From Ignavibacteria bacterium (lineage in GTDB: Bacteria > Bacteroidota > Ignavibacteria > Kapaibacteriales > UBA961): a DNA stretch of 64,000 bases. The position numbers were made by a program, and so were the translations under genes. The stretch spans positions 1 to 64,000 of the forward strand of contig JADJXV010000002.1 in NCBI GenBank assembly GCA_016720145.1, read 5' to 3'. The notes under the pieces are model-generated. The model made no database searches and had not been told where the DNA came from. It saw only the letters and a list, made by a program, of their open reading frames with translations. Shown here one piece after another: positions 49,528 to 58,165 of this stretch (within the stretch, counting starts at the first letter, position 1; every line of letters starts with the position of its first letter).

Positions 49528-50310
49528 ATGCCTACTCCACCAAACTATTTTGCGTATCAGGAAGCTGCCGAACGCTACGCAAAAGGACGTCCTGATTTTC
49601 ATACACAGGTGATGCACCGCATTCGGGAGTTTTTGGGTATTGAGCACAAGCTGGAAACGGCGCTTGATATCGCCTGTGGCACCGGACTCTCGACCAAGGC
49701 ACTTCTCGAAATCGCCGAGAACGTGTATGGTACGGATATGTCGCCGTCGATGCTGGAACATGCCACCCAAAACGAGCATATTTCGTATCATACAGCGCCG
49801 GCCGAGAATCAACCATTCAGCAACCAAAGCATTGATATTATTACGGTTTGTTCGGGTGTGCACTGGTTCGATATAGATGCTTTTTTGAATGAATCTCATC
49901 GCCTCTTGCGCAGTCGTCGTTGGCTTGTGCTCTATGATAATTTCTTCAATTCTTCTCAAGCCGGACTCCCCGATTTTAGCTCCTGGTATCAGCAGCGGTA
50001 TCTCGGCACCTTCCTCGCACCACCGCGAAATGACTCGTATTCTTGGACAAAAGAACATCTCGCGACGAGGAATTTCGACCTGCTTGGCGATGGTACCTTC
50101 ACGAATGAAGTGGCATTTACGCAGCAGGAACTCATCCTCTATTTTACGACGCAAAGCAATATTATTTCAGCAGTTACGGAGCACGGACATTCGTATGATG
50201 AGATTGAGCGTTGGTTGTTGAGCGAACTTTCTCCTTTCTTTCGAGACGCCCATGCGCGGCAGACCGTGTCTTTTGGGAATCGAATTACTTATCTACAAAA
50301 ATTAATATGA
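49528..50310 (+). CDS. Class I SAM-dependent methyltransferase
   Basis: 260 aa. Motif I ALDIACGTGLSTKALLEI (near residues 48-65), then 'VYGTDMSPSMLEHATQNEHI' and 'FSNQSIDIITVCSGVHWFD', the Methyltransf_11 pattern. The His-Trp-Phe-Asp after motif IV resembles trans-aconitate methyltransferase relatives, but the substrate cannot be assigned. It overlaps the next gene by 4 bp (ATGA). Confidence 0.87.
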   Translation: MPTPPNYFAYQEAAERYAKGRPDFHTQVMHRIREFLGIEHKLETALDIACGTGLSTKALLEIAENVYGTDMSPSMLEHATQNEHISYHTAPAENQPFSNQSIDIITVCSGVHWFDIDAFLNESHRLLRSRRWLVLYDNFFNSSQAGLPDFSSWYQQRYLGTFLAPPRNDSYSWTKEHLATRNFDLLGDGTFTNEVAFTQQELILYFTTQSNIISAVTEHGHSYDEIERWLLSELSPFFRDAHARQTVSFGNRITYLQKLI

Positions 50311-51419
50311 CCTTACCAATTGAAACCAAGCGCCTGATACTACGCGAACTCCTGCCAACGGATGACGAGGGAATGTTTGCTCTCGACTCCAATCCCGAAG
50401 TGCATCGGTATCTCGGCAATAAACCCGTCAAAACGATTGACGACAGCAGGGCTGTCATTGAAATGATACGCGGTCAATACCGTGACTTTGGAATAGGACG
50501 TTGGGCGGTAATTGAAAAATCGAGCGGTGATTTCATCGGGTGGACGGGATTGAAATTTATGAATACCGAACGCAACGGGCATGTGAATTATCTTGATGTC
50601 GGCTATCGTTTCATACCCAAATACTGGGGAAAGGGTTATGCCACGGAAACAGCGCAAGCATCTCTTGAATATGCGTTTACGACTATGCAGCAGGACGCCG
50701 TCTATGCCATGACCACACTCGACAATCACGCCTCTCGCAATGTGCTCGAGAAATGTGGACTCCGCGTCGTCGAGACATTTGACTACGACGGTGAGACCTT
50801 GTACTGGCTCAGTATTACGAAGGATGAATGGTTGAAACAGCGGATTGGATTGCCGGATTTTGCCATTACTTCACAAGAAAGCATCTCGCAGGCATTCCTT
50901 GCTCAGAAAATTTTCACGTTTCATCAGGCGATTGATATTGTGCGGAATCTGCCCTACGGCCGCAATTCCAACAAAGCAGATCTGACTTCACTTTTTCGTG
51001 ATCAACGCGGGACATGCAGCACGAAACATGCGATTCTCAAGAAACTTGCCGATGAACATCATGTTCATAACCTCAAGCTTATCATGGGGATGTTCCGCAT
51101 GAATGCGCGAAATGCACCGGAAGTTGCCGGTACTTTGCAGGCGAGTCACTTGGAGTATATACCCGAAGCGCATTGCTATCTGCGCTATCAGGATAGTCGA
51201 TATGATTATACAAAGAAATCGTCCACTCCCGCGGATTTTGAAGGTGATTTGAAGGAGGAAATCGAAATTCAACCGGAACAAATCACCGACTTCAAGGTCG
51301 AATATCATAAGAAGGTTATCGCAGATTGGCTTGCCGCACATCCTGCAATCAAATATTCTCCTGAAGAGTTGTGGGCGATTCGTGAGAAGTGTATCGGTGA
51401 CCTTGCGGCGCAATTGTAA
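50307..51419 (+). CDS. GNAT acetyltransferase fused to a transglutaminase-like domain
   Basis: 370 aa from the ATG at 50307 (4-bp overlap with the upstream gene). Residues 1-175 are a RimJ/RimL-type GNAT ('ETKRLILRELLPTDDEGMFA', acetyl-CoA loop 'YWGKGYATETAQASL', 'NHASRNVLEKCGLRVVETFD'). Residues ~200-365 look like a transglutaminase-like cysteine hydrolase: candidate triad Cys237 in RGTCSTKHAIL, His289 in 'PEAHCYLRYQD', and Asp296 or Asp300. This fusion is uncommon in my recollection. Substrate unknown; the operon with two methyltransferases suggests small-molecule or peptide modification. Confidence 0.75.
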   Translation: MTLPIETKRLILRELLPTDDEGMFALDSNPEVHRYLGNKPVKTIDDSRAVIEMIRGQYRDFGIGRWAVIEKSSGDFIGWTGLKFMNTERNGHVNYLDVGYRFIPKYWGKGYATETAQASLEYAFTTMQQDAVYAMTTLDNHASRNVLEKCGLRVVETFDYDGETLYWLSITKDEWLKQRIGLPDFAITSQESISQAFLAQKIFTFHQAIDIVRNLPYGRNSNKADLTSLFRDQRGTCSTKHAILKKLADEHHVHNLKLIMGMFRMNARNAPEVAGTLQASHLEYIPEAHCYLRYQDSRYDYTKKSSTPADFEGDLKEEIEIQPEQITDFKVEYHKKVIADWLAAHPAIKYSPEELWAIREKCIGDLAAQL

Positions 51420-51455
51420 TTATTCTATTCTATCATAGACTCACGTAACTTCATT

Positions 51456-52507
51456 ATGAAAATACTATCTACAATCCTGATTCTCGTTCTCTTGTTTCCC
51501 GCTCTCCTCTCTGCAAAGCCTTCCTCCCTCGCTTCCAAAATCGACGCACTGCTTTCGAACAAGACCCATAAGTCATTTAATGGAGTCGTGCTTGTATCCG
51601 AAGGCGGGCGAACGCTGTATTCACAGGTAAAGGGCATCTCTAACTTCAGTACAAAGAAGAAATTACAACCGAACAGCCAATTTATCATCGGTTCGATTAG
51701 CAAGCAAATAACGGCGGTGCTTGTTCTGCATGAATTGGATAAGCAGCATCTGAAATTGGACGTTCCAATTCGCGCATATTTGCCGGAATTGCCGGACACG
51801 TGGGCAGATACGGTTACGATTGATCATTTACTCAAGCACATGCATGGTATTAAGCGGCTTGGCTCGCCGACGGCATTTACTCCGGGAACGCAATTCGACT
51901 ACGGTTTGGCGGATATAGGGTATCGCTTGCTGTCGCAGATTGTCGAGCGCACGTCGGGGAAATCTTTTGAAATGGTCTCGGCAGAAGCCTTCGAGATATG
52001 CGGTATGACGCATACGTTCCATCCGGATGTAAAGCAATACAAATCATTGGTTAATGGCTACACCGAATCCGAAGATGGGCGCCTCGAATTTGACTCCTTA
52101 AGCTTTATCAACAGTCCGGCGGCGGGTGGATTTATTTCGACGGCCGAGGATGTAGTGCGGTGGAATACTGCCCTGCATTCGGGCGAACTCCTACGTCCGA
52201 AGTCGTACAACCTGATGATTACTCCTAAAAAGGTGCCATTCGGCAGCATCCTCTTTCCGGTCCTACCGATTACGGCTATGGTATTACGGTTGATACGAAG
52301 GATGAAATTTTGCAGCTTGGTCAGACGGGTTTCGCGCCGGGTTTTGCGTCGATGAATTTTTACTTCCCCGCCACCAAAACCAGTGTGATTATTCTCTCGA
52401 ATGTGGTGCGTAATGGCGACTTACCCGAGAAGTTTTATTATCATACTGAGATTTTGAAATTGGTGCGGGAGGAGCTGAAAAAGGGCGGAGTGAAGGCGAA
52501 GAAGTGA
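51456..52507 (+). CDS. Serine beta-lactamase-family hydrolase, frameshifted
   Basis: About 350 aa. Signal peptide (LLFPALLSAKPSSLA region), then catalytic Ser-x-x-Lys in IGSISKQITAVLVLHE, a Tyr-containing second motif around 'FDYGLADIGYRLLSQIVERT', and 'INSPAAGGFISTAEDVVRW'. Near 52,258 (CTTTCCGGTCC) the frame breaks; shifting by one base gives 'GPTDYGYGITVDTKDEILQL', then 'GQTGFAPGFASMNFYFP', the expected HTG-like third motif region. It is likely a periplasmic peptidase or esterase of the class C fold rather than an antibiotic-resistance enzyme. Confidence 0.82.
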
Positions 52508-52556
52508 GGGTGATTTTTGGGGGGAAATGCGAGATCGGTGTGTTCGAATGAATTCC

Positions 52557-52849
52557 TCAATCCCAGCGGGATTCGATGTTTGTAGCACGATGCGCCCACC
52601 ACGAAAAGTACGACCCCAAGAGGGGTCGAAGAAGCGTCAAGCGGGGGAATTATCTTCTATATACATACAATCACTCTGTGATTGAAGAGAGTAAAACCAA
52701 ACAAATTCTACTCTTCAATCCCTGCGGGATTCAATGTTTGTAGCGCGATGTTCCTAAACAAGTTACACGACCCCATAGGGGGCGAACCAACGACTCGCAG
52801 GGGATGCACTTTCTACAAACATGCAATCACGCTGTGATTGAAGATAGTA
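52557..52849. repeat. Tandem ~157-bp three-hairpin repeat
   Basis: Two diverged copies (about 52,557-52,693 and 52,712-52,849). Each contains AATCCC-(A/T)GC-GGGATT, a CGACCCC...GGGGTCG-type stem and CAATCAC-NCT-GTGATTG, in the same order and spacing. The gap 52,508-52,952 has no gene. Confidence 0.85.
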
Positions 52850-52952
52850 TGTTTCACGACCATATTGCAGTTATATAGCTACAAATTAAAAGAACTTGAA
52901 ATTCTCAGCACTTCAATTTATACTATTTCTAAACCAACATCAAAGGCACTGT

Positions 52953-53885
52953 ATGTCGACAAAAATACTCTTCCTTCTTGCTGCATGGATACTCTGCACC
53001 TCTTCTGCATGGTCACAAGAGAGTATCGCGGCGCCATTTCTCTATTTCCAGCCCTCTGCCCGGGCAAGCGCTATGGGTGGCGCTGCTGTGGCGATGGAAC
53101 GTTCTTCGTTCGAAGCATTTACGAATTCTGCGGCTCTTGTGAGAGCGCCGAAGTTCGTGGTATCGGGTTCGTGGCAGAATCCACTCCCTATTTTTGACCG
53201 CGCTCATGCCTACGGAAGTATAAGCTATGCGTTTGATTCTCTGCAGGCAGTAAGCTTGAGCGGGAATTATTATTCGGATGGCGGGCATATCCGCACTTTT
53301 GATAATGGCTCTCCGGGCGGTTCGTTCCGCGCGAACTCCATGCTCCTTACCGGCACCTATTCACGGGCACTCAATAATGATATATCGATTGGCGCCGGCG
53401 TGAGCTTGCTTCAGGTGAATCTTGCTCCCATAAATGTTAATACCAGTACCGGTTCGGCAACTTCACTCCTTTTCAATGTGGGAGCACTCTACCGGAATCT
53501 TGCTCCCGAGGCGACGTATTCAGGCGGGGATGTGGAGACAGCCAAGGAATTCGCTCATAAAGGAGTAAGTGTCGGTATTGCAATAGCTACTATTGGTCCT
53601 GCTGTCAAATTTTCGAGTTCTTCCGCCGGAGACGCCACGCCTTCTACCCTAACCGTCGGCGCGGCATATTCGCCACTTCGAACCTCTTCGGAGGGTGTGC
53701 AGGTTGGCTTTGACCTTGAAAAGCGGCTGCAGGAGAGTGGAATCGTCAATAGAATACACGCCGGATGCGAGGTGAATTTCCTGCGATACTTCTGTCTGCG
53801 GGCGGGGTATAATGCCGGTACTGCGAGCGCGGATCCATCGTTTTTGACGCTCGGCGCCGGTCTGCGATTTACATTTTACAGGTGA
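52953..53885 (+). CDS. PorV/PorQ-like outer-membrane beta-barrel protein
   Basis: 310 aa from the ATG at 52953; the longer ORF upstream lacks a signal. Signal peptide (ILFLLAAWILCTSSAWSQ), then 'FQPSARASAMGGAAVAMERS', the N-terminal motif shared by PorV/PorQ and related barrels, and alternating strands to '...GAGLRFTFYR'. PorV carries substrates of the type IX system from the translocon; this protein may be a paralogue, as many exist per genome. Confidence 0.78.
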   Translation: MSTKILFLLAAWILCTSSAWSQESIAAPFLYFQPSARASAMGGAAVAMERSSFEAFTNSAALVRAPKFVVSGSWQNPLPIFDRAHAYGSISYAFDSLQAVSLSGNYYSDGGHIRTFDNGSPGGSFRANSMLLTGTYSRALNNDISIGAGVSLLQVNLAPINVNTSTGSATSLLFNVGALYRNLAPEATYSGGDVETAKEFAHKGVSVGIAIATIGPAVKFSSSSAGDATPSTLTVGAAYSPLRTSSEGVQVGFDLEKRLQESGIVNRIHAGCEVNFLRYFCLRAGYNAGTASADPSFLTLGAGLRFTFYR

Positions 53886-53955
53886 ATGTAGCACGCTATA
53901 CGCGGGCACTTTTACCGACCTGGCAATTTGGTGCATCTTTTATTTTGGAGTAATT

Positions 53956-54439
53956 ATGAGAACATTATTTAAACTATCGATACTTGTGGTATGTGTTGTA
54001 TTCATTGGCAGTTGCAGCGCGAAGAACGATACACTTGTCGCTGTGCGTGATGGCGCAGTACTTACTGAGGGTACCCCTGTACGCTTCCAGTTAAAATCAA
54101 TATTTCCATCTCCATTTTTGAAGTACAACCGTGGATTTTGTGGAATTCAGCTAGTCTTTCCTCCGCTTGGACGGCCATGGGTGTCCGCAGGCGCAATGCT
54201 GTCAACTTAAGAATTTGGCATTTGCTTGATGCGTATAGGCAAGCTCAGTATGACGAACACGTTACCGTCACACTGAGCCTGTCGAAGCGTTCAATTACTT
54301 ACCTATTTCTTCTTAAGTTGACAGCATTGTCCGCAGGCGATGGGTTGGAGTATCAGCAACCGAACCCACCATCCCTGCTTATCACTTTACTTCACAAGTT
54401 TGCTCGTATAGCTTGCTTGGCGTAATTTTGTGGAAATAA
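53956..54439 (+). pseudogene. Small lipoprotein gene interrupted by a palindromic element
   Basis: A lipoprotein signal (LSILVVCVVFIGSCSA) begins a 84-aa frame that now stops at 54210 inside an inserted 136-bp element. Removing the element and one copy of the duplicated target rejoins the flanks. A further one-base shift at 54,115-54,119 (T-run) would then give 'WILWNSASLSSAWTAMGVRR' and 'SATEPTIPAYHFTSQ', ending at 54439. The original was probably ~110-125 aa; function unknown. Confidence 0.6.
54194..54329. mobile_element. 136-bp palindromic mobile element with target duplication
   Basis: Perfect 19-bp terminal inverted repeats CAATGCTGTCAACTTAAGA (54194-54212) and its complement (54311-54329). 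Flanking direct repeats GTCCGCAGGCG lie at 54183-54193 and 54329-54339, consistent with a 10-11 bp target duplication. The interior has the REP-like motif in both orientations. No ORF, so it must be moved by enzymes encoded elsewhere. Confidence 0.88.
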
Positions 54440-54495
54440 TAGAGTTGGCTTCAGTGTATTGTTTTTAAAATATCGTGGGTATTCCCCTTACAACT

Positions 54496-55758
54496 ATGTC
54501 ATTTACCAAGAAAAATCTCGTGCCGGCGACGGATAAAAGTCAGGCATTTTTTACGTCGTATGAGAAAGACGGCAAGTTTATTACCTTCTACGGCGACAAT
54601 CATCCCTATTATGCAGGCAGCGTGGTGAAAGCCATGGCGAGCGCGAAGCATGGGCATCGGAAGGTCGCGGAATTATTTCAGGACGACATTGCAGCCGCCG
54701 AACGTGAAGCAATTGAGGGCACGGTGTCCGAGGAAAAACAAGCGAAATTGCAGTCGTTTTTTGCGATGCTGGAGGATAATTTCCGTGCGGAAGTCGTGAG
54801 CGTGCAACCTCTTACCGAAACGATTGTTGAGATTATCGTGCGCGCGCCGTATGCTGCCCGCAAATTCCAACCCGGTGAATTCTATAGACTCCAAAATTAT
54901 GAAACAGACGCGGTGATAGTCAATGGCATGAAACTCTCGATGGAGGGGCTCGCCATGACCGGCGCATGGACCGATCCCGAACGTGGACTGCTGTCGATGA
55001 TCGTGCTCGAAGTGGGCGCATCGTCACGATTAATTCGCTATTTACAGCCCGGTCAACGGGTTGTGGTGATGGGACCGACCGGCGCGCCGACTGAAATCCC
55101 CTACAACGAAGACGTTCTCCTCGCCGGCGGCGGCCTTGGAAATGCGGTATTATTTTCAATTTCGAAAGCACTCAAAGCCAATGGTTGCCGGGTGATTTAT
55201 TTCGCCGGATACAAAAAAGGCGAGGATTTATACAAGCGGGAAGAGATTGAAAATGCGACCGATAAGGTGATTTGGAGTACGGATAGCGGCGTTGAAATCG
55301 AACCGCACAGGCCGCAGGATGTGCATTTTCGGGGGAATATTATCGAGGCGATTCTTCATTATCAGAATGGCGGCGCGGGCGAGAAAATCATTCCCCTTGA
55401 AGGAGTTAAACGTATTATCGCTATCGGCAGTGACGGTATGATGCGGGCCGTGAAGGACGCGCGGCATGGGATTCTCAAGCCGCACCTTCGCGAACATATC
55501 GCGATTGGTTCGATTAATTCACCGATGCAATGCATGATGAAAGAAATCTGCGCGCAATGTCTGCAAAAGCATGTCGATCCACTTACCGGCGCAGAATCGA
55601 CGCCGGTGTTTAGTTGTTTTAATCAAGACCAAGAACTCGACAGAGTTGATTTTACGAATCTCCGTTCGCGTCTGAGAGTCAATTCCGTGCTGGAAAAATT
55701 GGGTAATTCCTGGCTCACGTATCTTATCGGGTATGAAGGTAAAACGCAAACAGAATAA
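54496..55758 (+). CDS. FAD/NAD-binding Fe-S oxidoreductase, PyrK/NfnA-like
   Basis: 420 aa from the ATG at 54496. Residues ~90-330 are a ferredoxin-reductase-type FAD/NAD module ('AARKFQPGEFYRLQNYETDA', 'LAGGGLGNAVLFSISKALKA'). The cysteine cluster near the C-terminus, 'SINSPMQCMMKEICAQCLQK' plus a later Cys in FSCFNQ, would bind a [2Fe-2S] cluster as in PyrK and NfnA. The first ~60 residues ('FITFYGDNHPYYAGSVVKAM') resemble the end of a GltD-type flavoprotein, so the gene may be the 3' part of a longer fusion. It transfers electrons between NAD(P)H and a partner; the partner is not present. Confidence 0.75.
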   Translation: MSFTKKNLVPATDKSQAFFTSYEKDGKFITFYGDNHPYYAGSVVKAMASAKHGHRKVAELFQDDIAAAEREAIEGTVSEEKQAKLQSFFAMLEDNFRAEVVSVQPLTETIVEIIVRAPYAARKFQPGEFYRLQNYETDAVIVNGMKLSMEGLAMTGAWTDPERGLLSMIVLEVGASSRLIRYLQPGQRVVVMGPTGAPTEIPYNEDVLLAGGGLGNAVLFSISKALKANGCRVIYFAGYKKGEDLYKREEIENATDKVIWSTDSGVEIEPHRPQDVHFRGNIIEAILHYQNGGAGEKIIPLEGVKRIIAIGSDGMMRAVKDARHGILKPHLREHIAIGSINSPMQCMMKEICAQCLQKHVDPLTGAESTPVFSCFNQDQELDRVDFTNLRSRLRVNSVLEKLGNSWLTYLIGYEGKTQTE

Positions 55759-55764
55759 AAAGCA

Positions 55765-55874
55765 TGTCATTCTGAAGGAGTCTTCGACTGAAGAATCGAA
55801 ACTTGATGATGACGTAACAGCTTGACCGTGCAGCAAGTTTCGATTCTTCACCCTAGGAAGGGTTCAGAATGACA
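55765..55874. repeat. Nested inverted repeat downstream of the oxidoreductase
   Basis: Outer arms TGTCATTCTGAA (55765-55776) and TTCAGAATGACA (55863-55874), inner arms GAAGAATCGAAACTT (55790-55804) and AAGTTTCGATTCTTC (55835-55849), all perfect. It resembles dispersed intergenic palindromes and could also end transcription. Confidence 0.8.
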
Positions 55875-55919
55875 GCGATTGTGATACTATGATAATTCTA
55901 CATTCAAATCAATAAAAAA

Positions 55920-56612
55920 GTGAGTAATAAACCAACCGTCTGGATCACTGGCGCAAGCAAAGGCATAGGAGCAGCAATCGCAGAACTTCTTGCAGAAAAT
56001 GGATTTGCAGTAGCAGCAAGCGCGCGAACACCGATTACTTCCATTCATGAAAATATCCATCCTTATGTCTGTGATGTGCAGTCACAGGCGGAAATTGCGC
56101 AGTGTTTTCAGGACATCTGCGCCCGTCTCGGCGGCGTGGACGTGCTGATTACCAATGCAGGAGTCGCCACATTCGCATCGCTCGTTGATACCACGGACGA
56201 GGCGGCTGACGAAATGCTCGGCGTTAATCTCCGGGGAATGTTTCTTTCTATGAAGTCGGTTCTGCCGGCGATGATAGCCCGCAATTCGGGCGTAATTGTC
56301 AATATTCTTTCCGTCGCGGCGGTCAAAACGTTTACCAATTGTGCCGTGTATTCGGCGACGAAGGCAGGAGCGCTCGCGATGAGCAGAAGCGTGCGCGAGG
56401 AAGTGCGCGCGCACAACGTGCGTGTGATCGACATTCTCGCCGGAGCAACAGAAACGGCAATATGGGACGACAGCGCGCGAACCGAATTCCACGAGCGCAT
56501 GATGCAACCAGATGATATAGCACAAGTTGTATGGCAAGCAATTGCGATGAGCATGAGCGGGAGGATGGTGTTGGAGGAGATTGTGGTGAGGCCGAAGGGT
56601 GGGGATTTGTGA
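55920..56612 (+). CDS. Short-chain dehydrogenase/reductase
   Basis: 230 aa starting at GTG 55920 (MSNKPTVWITGASKGIGAAI). Cofactor motif TGASKGIG at 10-17, NAG-type 'LITNAGVATFASL', catalytic Tyr-x-x-x-Lys in YSATKAGALAMS with the preceding Ser in 'NILSVAAVKTF'. Basic residues after strand 2 suggest NADPH. Classical SDR, substrate unknown. No clear ribosome site precedes the GTG. Confidence 0.88.
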   Translation: MSNKPTVWITGASKGIGAAIAELLAENGFAVAASARTPITSIHENIHPYVCDVQSQAEIAQCFQDICARLGGVDVLITNAGVATFASLVDTTDEAADEMLGVNLRGMFLSMKSVLPAMIARNSGVIVNILSVAAVKTFTNCAVYSATKAGALAMSRSVREEVRAHNVRVIDILAGATETAIWDDSARTEFHERMMQPDDIAQVVWQAIAMSMSGRMVLEEIVVRPKGGDL

Positions 56613-56761
56613 GGGAGGATTTAACCGGTTTTCCGTCCAACTAGTTGTTTCTACTGTCTGCAACTACTTACCTTTTAAACACCTGACGACAGTTAGATTT
56701 TCAAAGATACATCACACACATCAGTTTTTTCAGTACGGAGAATTCATAACGAAAGATAGTC

Positions 56762-57841
56762 ATGAAAATACATAAGATTCACGAAATTACCTTTGATATG
56801 GAAGAGACAATACTATCTGCAACAGTGTCTAAGAAGAATGAGATAGTCATGCTGTTAAGTTCCGGATTAGTAGGAAGATATACTATTAATGAGCCACTTG
56901 GAGAAAGATTGTTTTCTGTCATAGATAACATAGGATATACCTACGGAAGATTTAATCTTACTGCGCAAACTTCTCTTTATACACTTGATGAGATTGTCGT
57001 TGTCGTTAATGATTATAAAACTGACGGTTACATTCATTATCCCGGCAAGTATCATGCTTTACACTTTAGCAGAAAAGATAAATGTGCTGACATTTCCATG
57101 TATCCGTTAGCTCTTTATAAAAACGAAGACGGAGTGCCACATGTAATTTTTGCAGTAGCTTGGAATCACATTCAAATCATGAATCTTGATACCCGGCAAA
57201 TCCTAACCGCTGCGAAATCACTCATTGAAGAAAATGCAGAAGAAAAACATATTGAATTCTATAAAAAGTACAGTGAAGACAACAAATTGTTTTGGCCAAG
57301 TCCTTACGATTATTTTTTTGGAAAATTACTCATGTCTCCGAACCGAAAGAGATTTTTAAGTGTAGGTTGGTATTGGGGTTCTTATGATTACTATACCGTA
57401 TATGATGTAGAGAATTTTATTACAAGTAATAGGATTTCTGACATACCTATTGGCAACTGGGAACACCTCAACAGATCTACATGTTGGATAGATAATGATA
57501 CCATTGCCGTATCCTATAATCCACTTATTGACGATGATGAAGATGCAACCCCTGAGAGTCCATTCGAGATTCATTTCTACAAAATTGATGGGAAAACTGC
57601 CGAAATAGTCAAGAAAATTCAAGTTGAAGATAAAAACATTCTCTACTCTAAACTATATTACAATAAAGAACTTGATGCATTTATCGTTGTATCGGACAAG
57701 ATTGGAATATCTATACTATCATTGGATGGACAAATTCTATTAAAAGATGAGACCCTGAAGGTCGATGAATACAGCTTAGAGACAGGTTTTTTTATCAATA
57801 CTGAGAATAAAATGATTACGCTCTATGACATTATTGAATAA
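56762..57841 (+). CDS. Hypothetical protein, probable beta-propeller
   Basis: 359 aa, AT-rich compared with the SDR gene. Repeating beta-rich blocks with 'LSPNRKRFLSVGWYWGSYDY'-like segments (key words SPN, SVGW) and 'IQIMNLDTRQI', 'EIHFYKIDGKTAEIVKKI' suggest a WD40-like propeller. There is no signal peptide. No family recognised. It may have arrived with the adjacent small membrane gene, as both are AT-rich. Confidence 0.6.
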   Translation: MKIHKIHEITFDMEETILSATVSKKNEIVMLLSSGLVGRYTINEPLGERLFSVIDNIGYTYGRFNLTAQTSLYTLDEIVVVVNDYKTDGYIHYPGKYHALHFSRKDKCADISMYPLALYKNEDGVPHVIFAVAWNHIQIMNLDTRQILTAAKSLIEENAEEKHIEFYKKYSEDNKLFWPSPYDYFFGKLLMSPNRKRFLSVGWYWGSYDYYTVYDVENFITSNRISDIPIGNWEHLNRSTCWIDNDTIAVSYNPLIDDDEDATPESPFEIHFYKIDGKTAEIVKKIQVEDKNILYSKLYYNKELDAFIVVSDKIGISILSLDGQILLKDETLKVDEYSLETGFFINTENKMITLYDIIE

Positions 57842-57970
57842 TTGACTTCAGACCAATGTTGATAAATATTTCATTGCTTTTAAGGTGTGGAAGCAGTATT
57901 ATATTGAGCAACTGTTTATTTTTAAGCAATTAATATCATGGTGCAATAACCTGATAGGACGCGAATAAGT

Positions 57971-58165
57971 ATGGATATACTAGGTCAAATATTATGGGTA
58001 TTTGTGTTTGCTTCACCGCTTATTATTGTTCCTTTAGTTTGGCAATTCAGCGAACAAAAGAAAGCGATAAGATTATTAGTAGGTCTTTTACTGGCTGGAT
58101 TTATTTCTTTGATACTTTGCTTTGTAAGTTTAGCTATTATTTTTAGAGATGGCATGGGATCGTAA
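57971..58165 (+). CDS. Small two-helix membrane protein
   Basis: 64 aa. Two hydrophobic segments ('ILWVFVFASPLIIVPLVW' and 'LLVGLLLAGFISLILCFVSL') separated by a charged SEQKKAIR loop. No family recognised and no strong ribosome site. Position 130 bases after the propeller gene suggests a shared origin. Confidence 0.5.
   Translation: MDILGQILWVFVFASPLIIVPLVWQFSEQKKAIRLLVGLLLAGFISLILCFVSLAIIFRDGMGS

Noticed and set aside
51456..52507. Antibiotic-resistance beta-lactamase
   Set aside because: The SxxK motif is present, but other motifs and context fit the large family of peptidase/esterase relatives; there is no evidence of resistance function.
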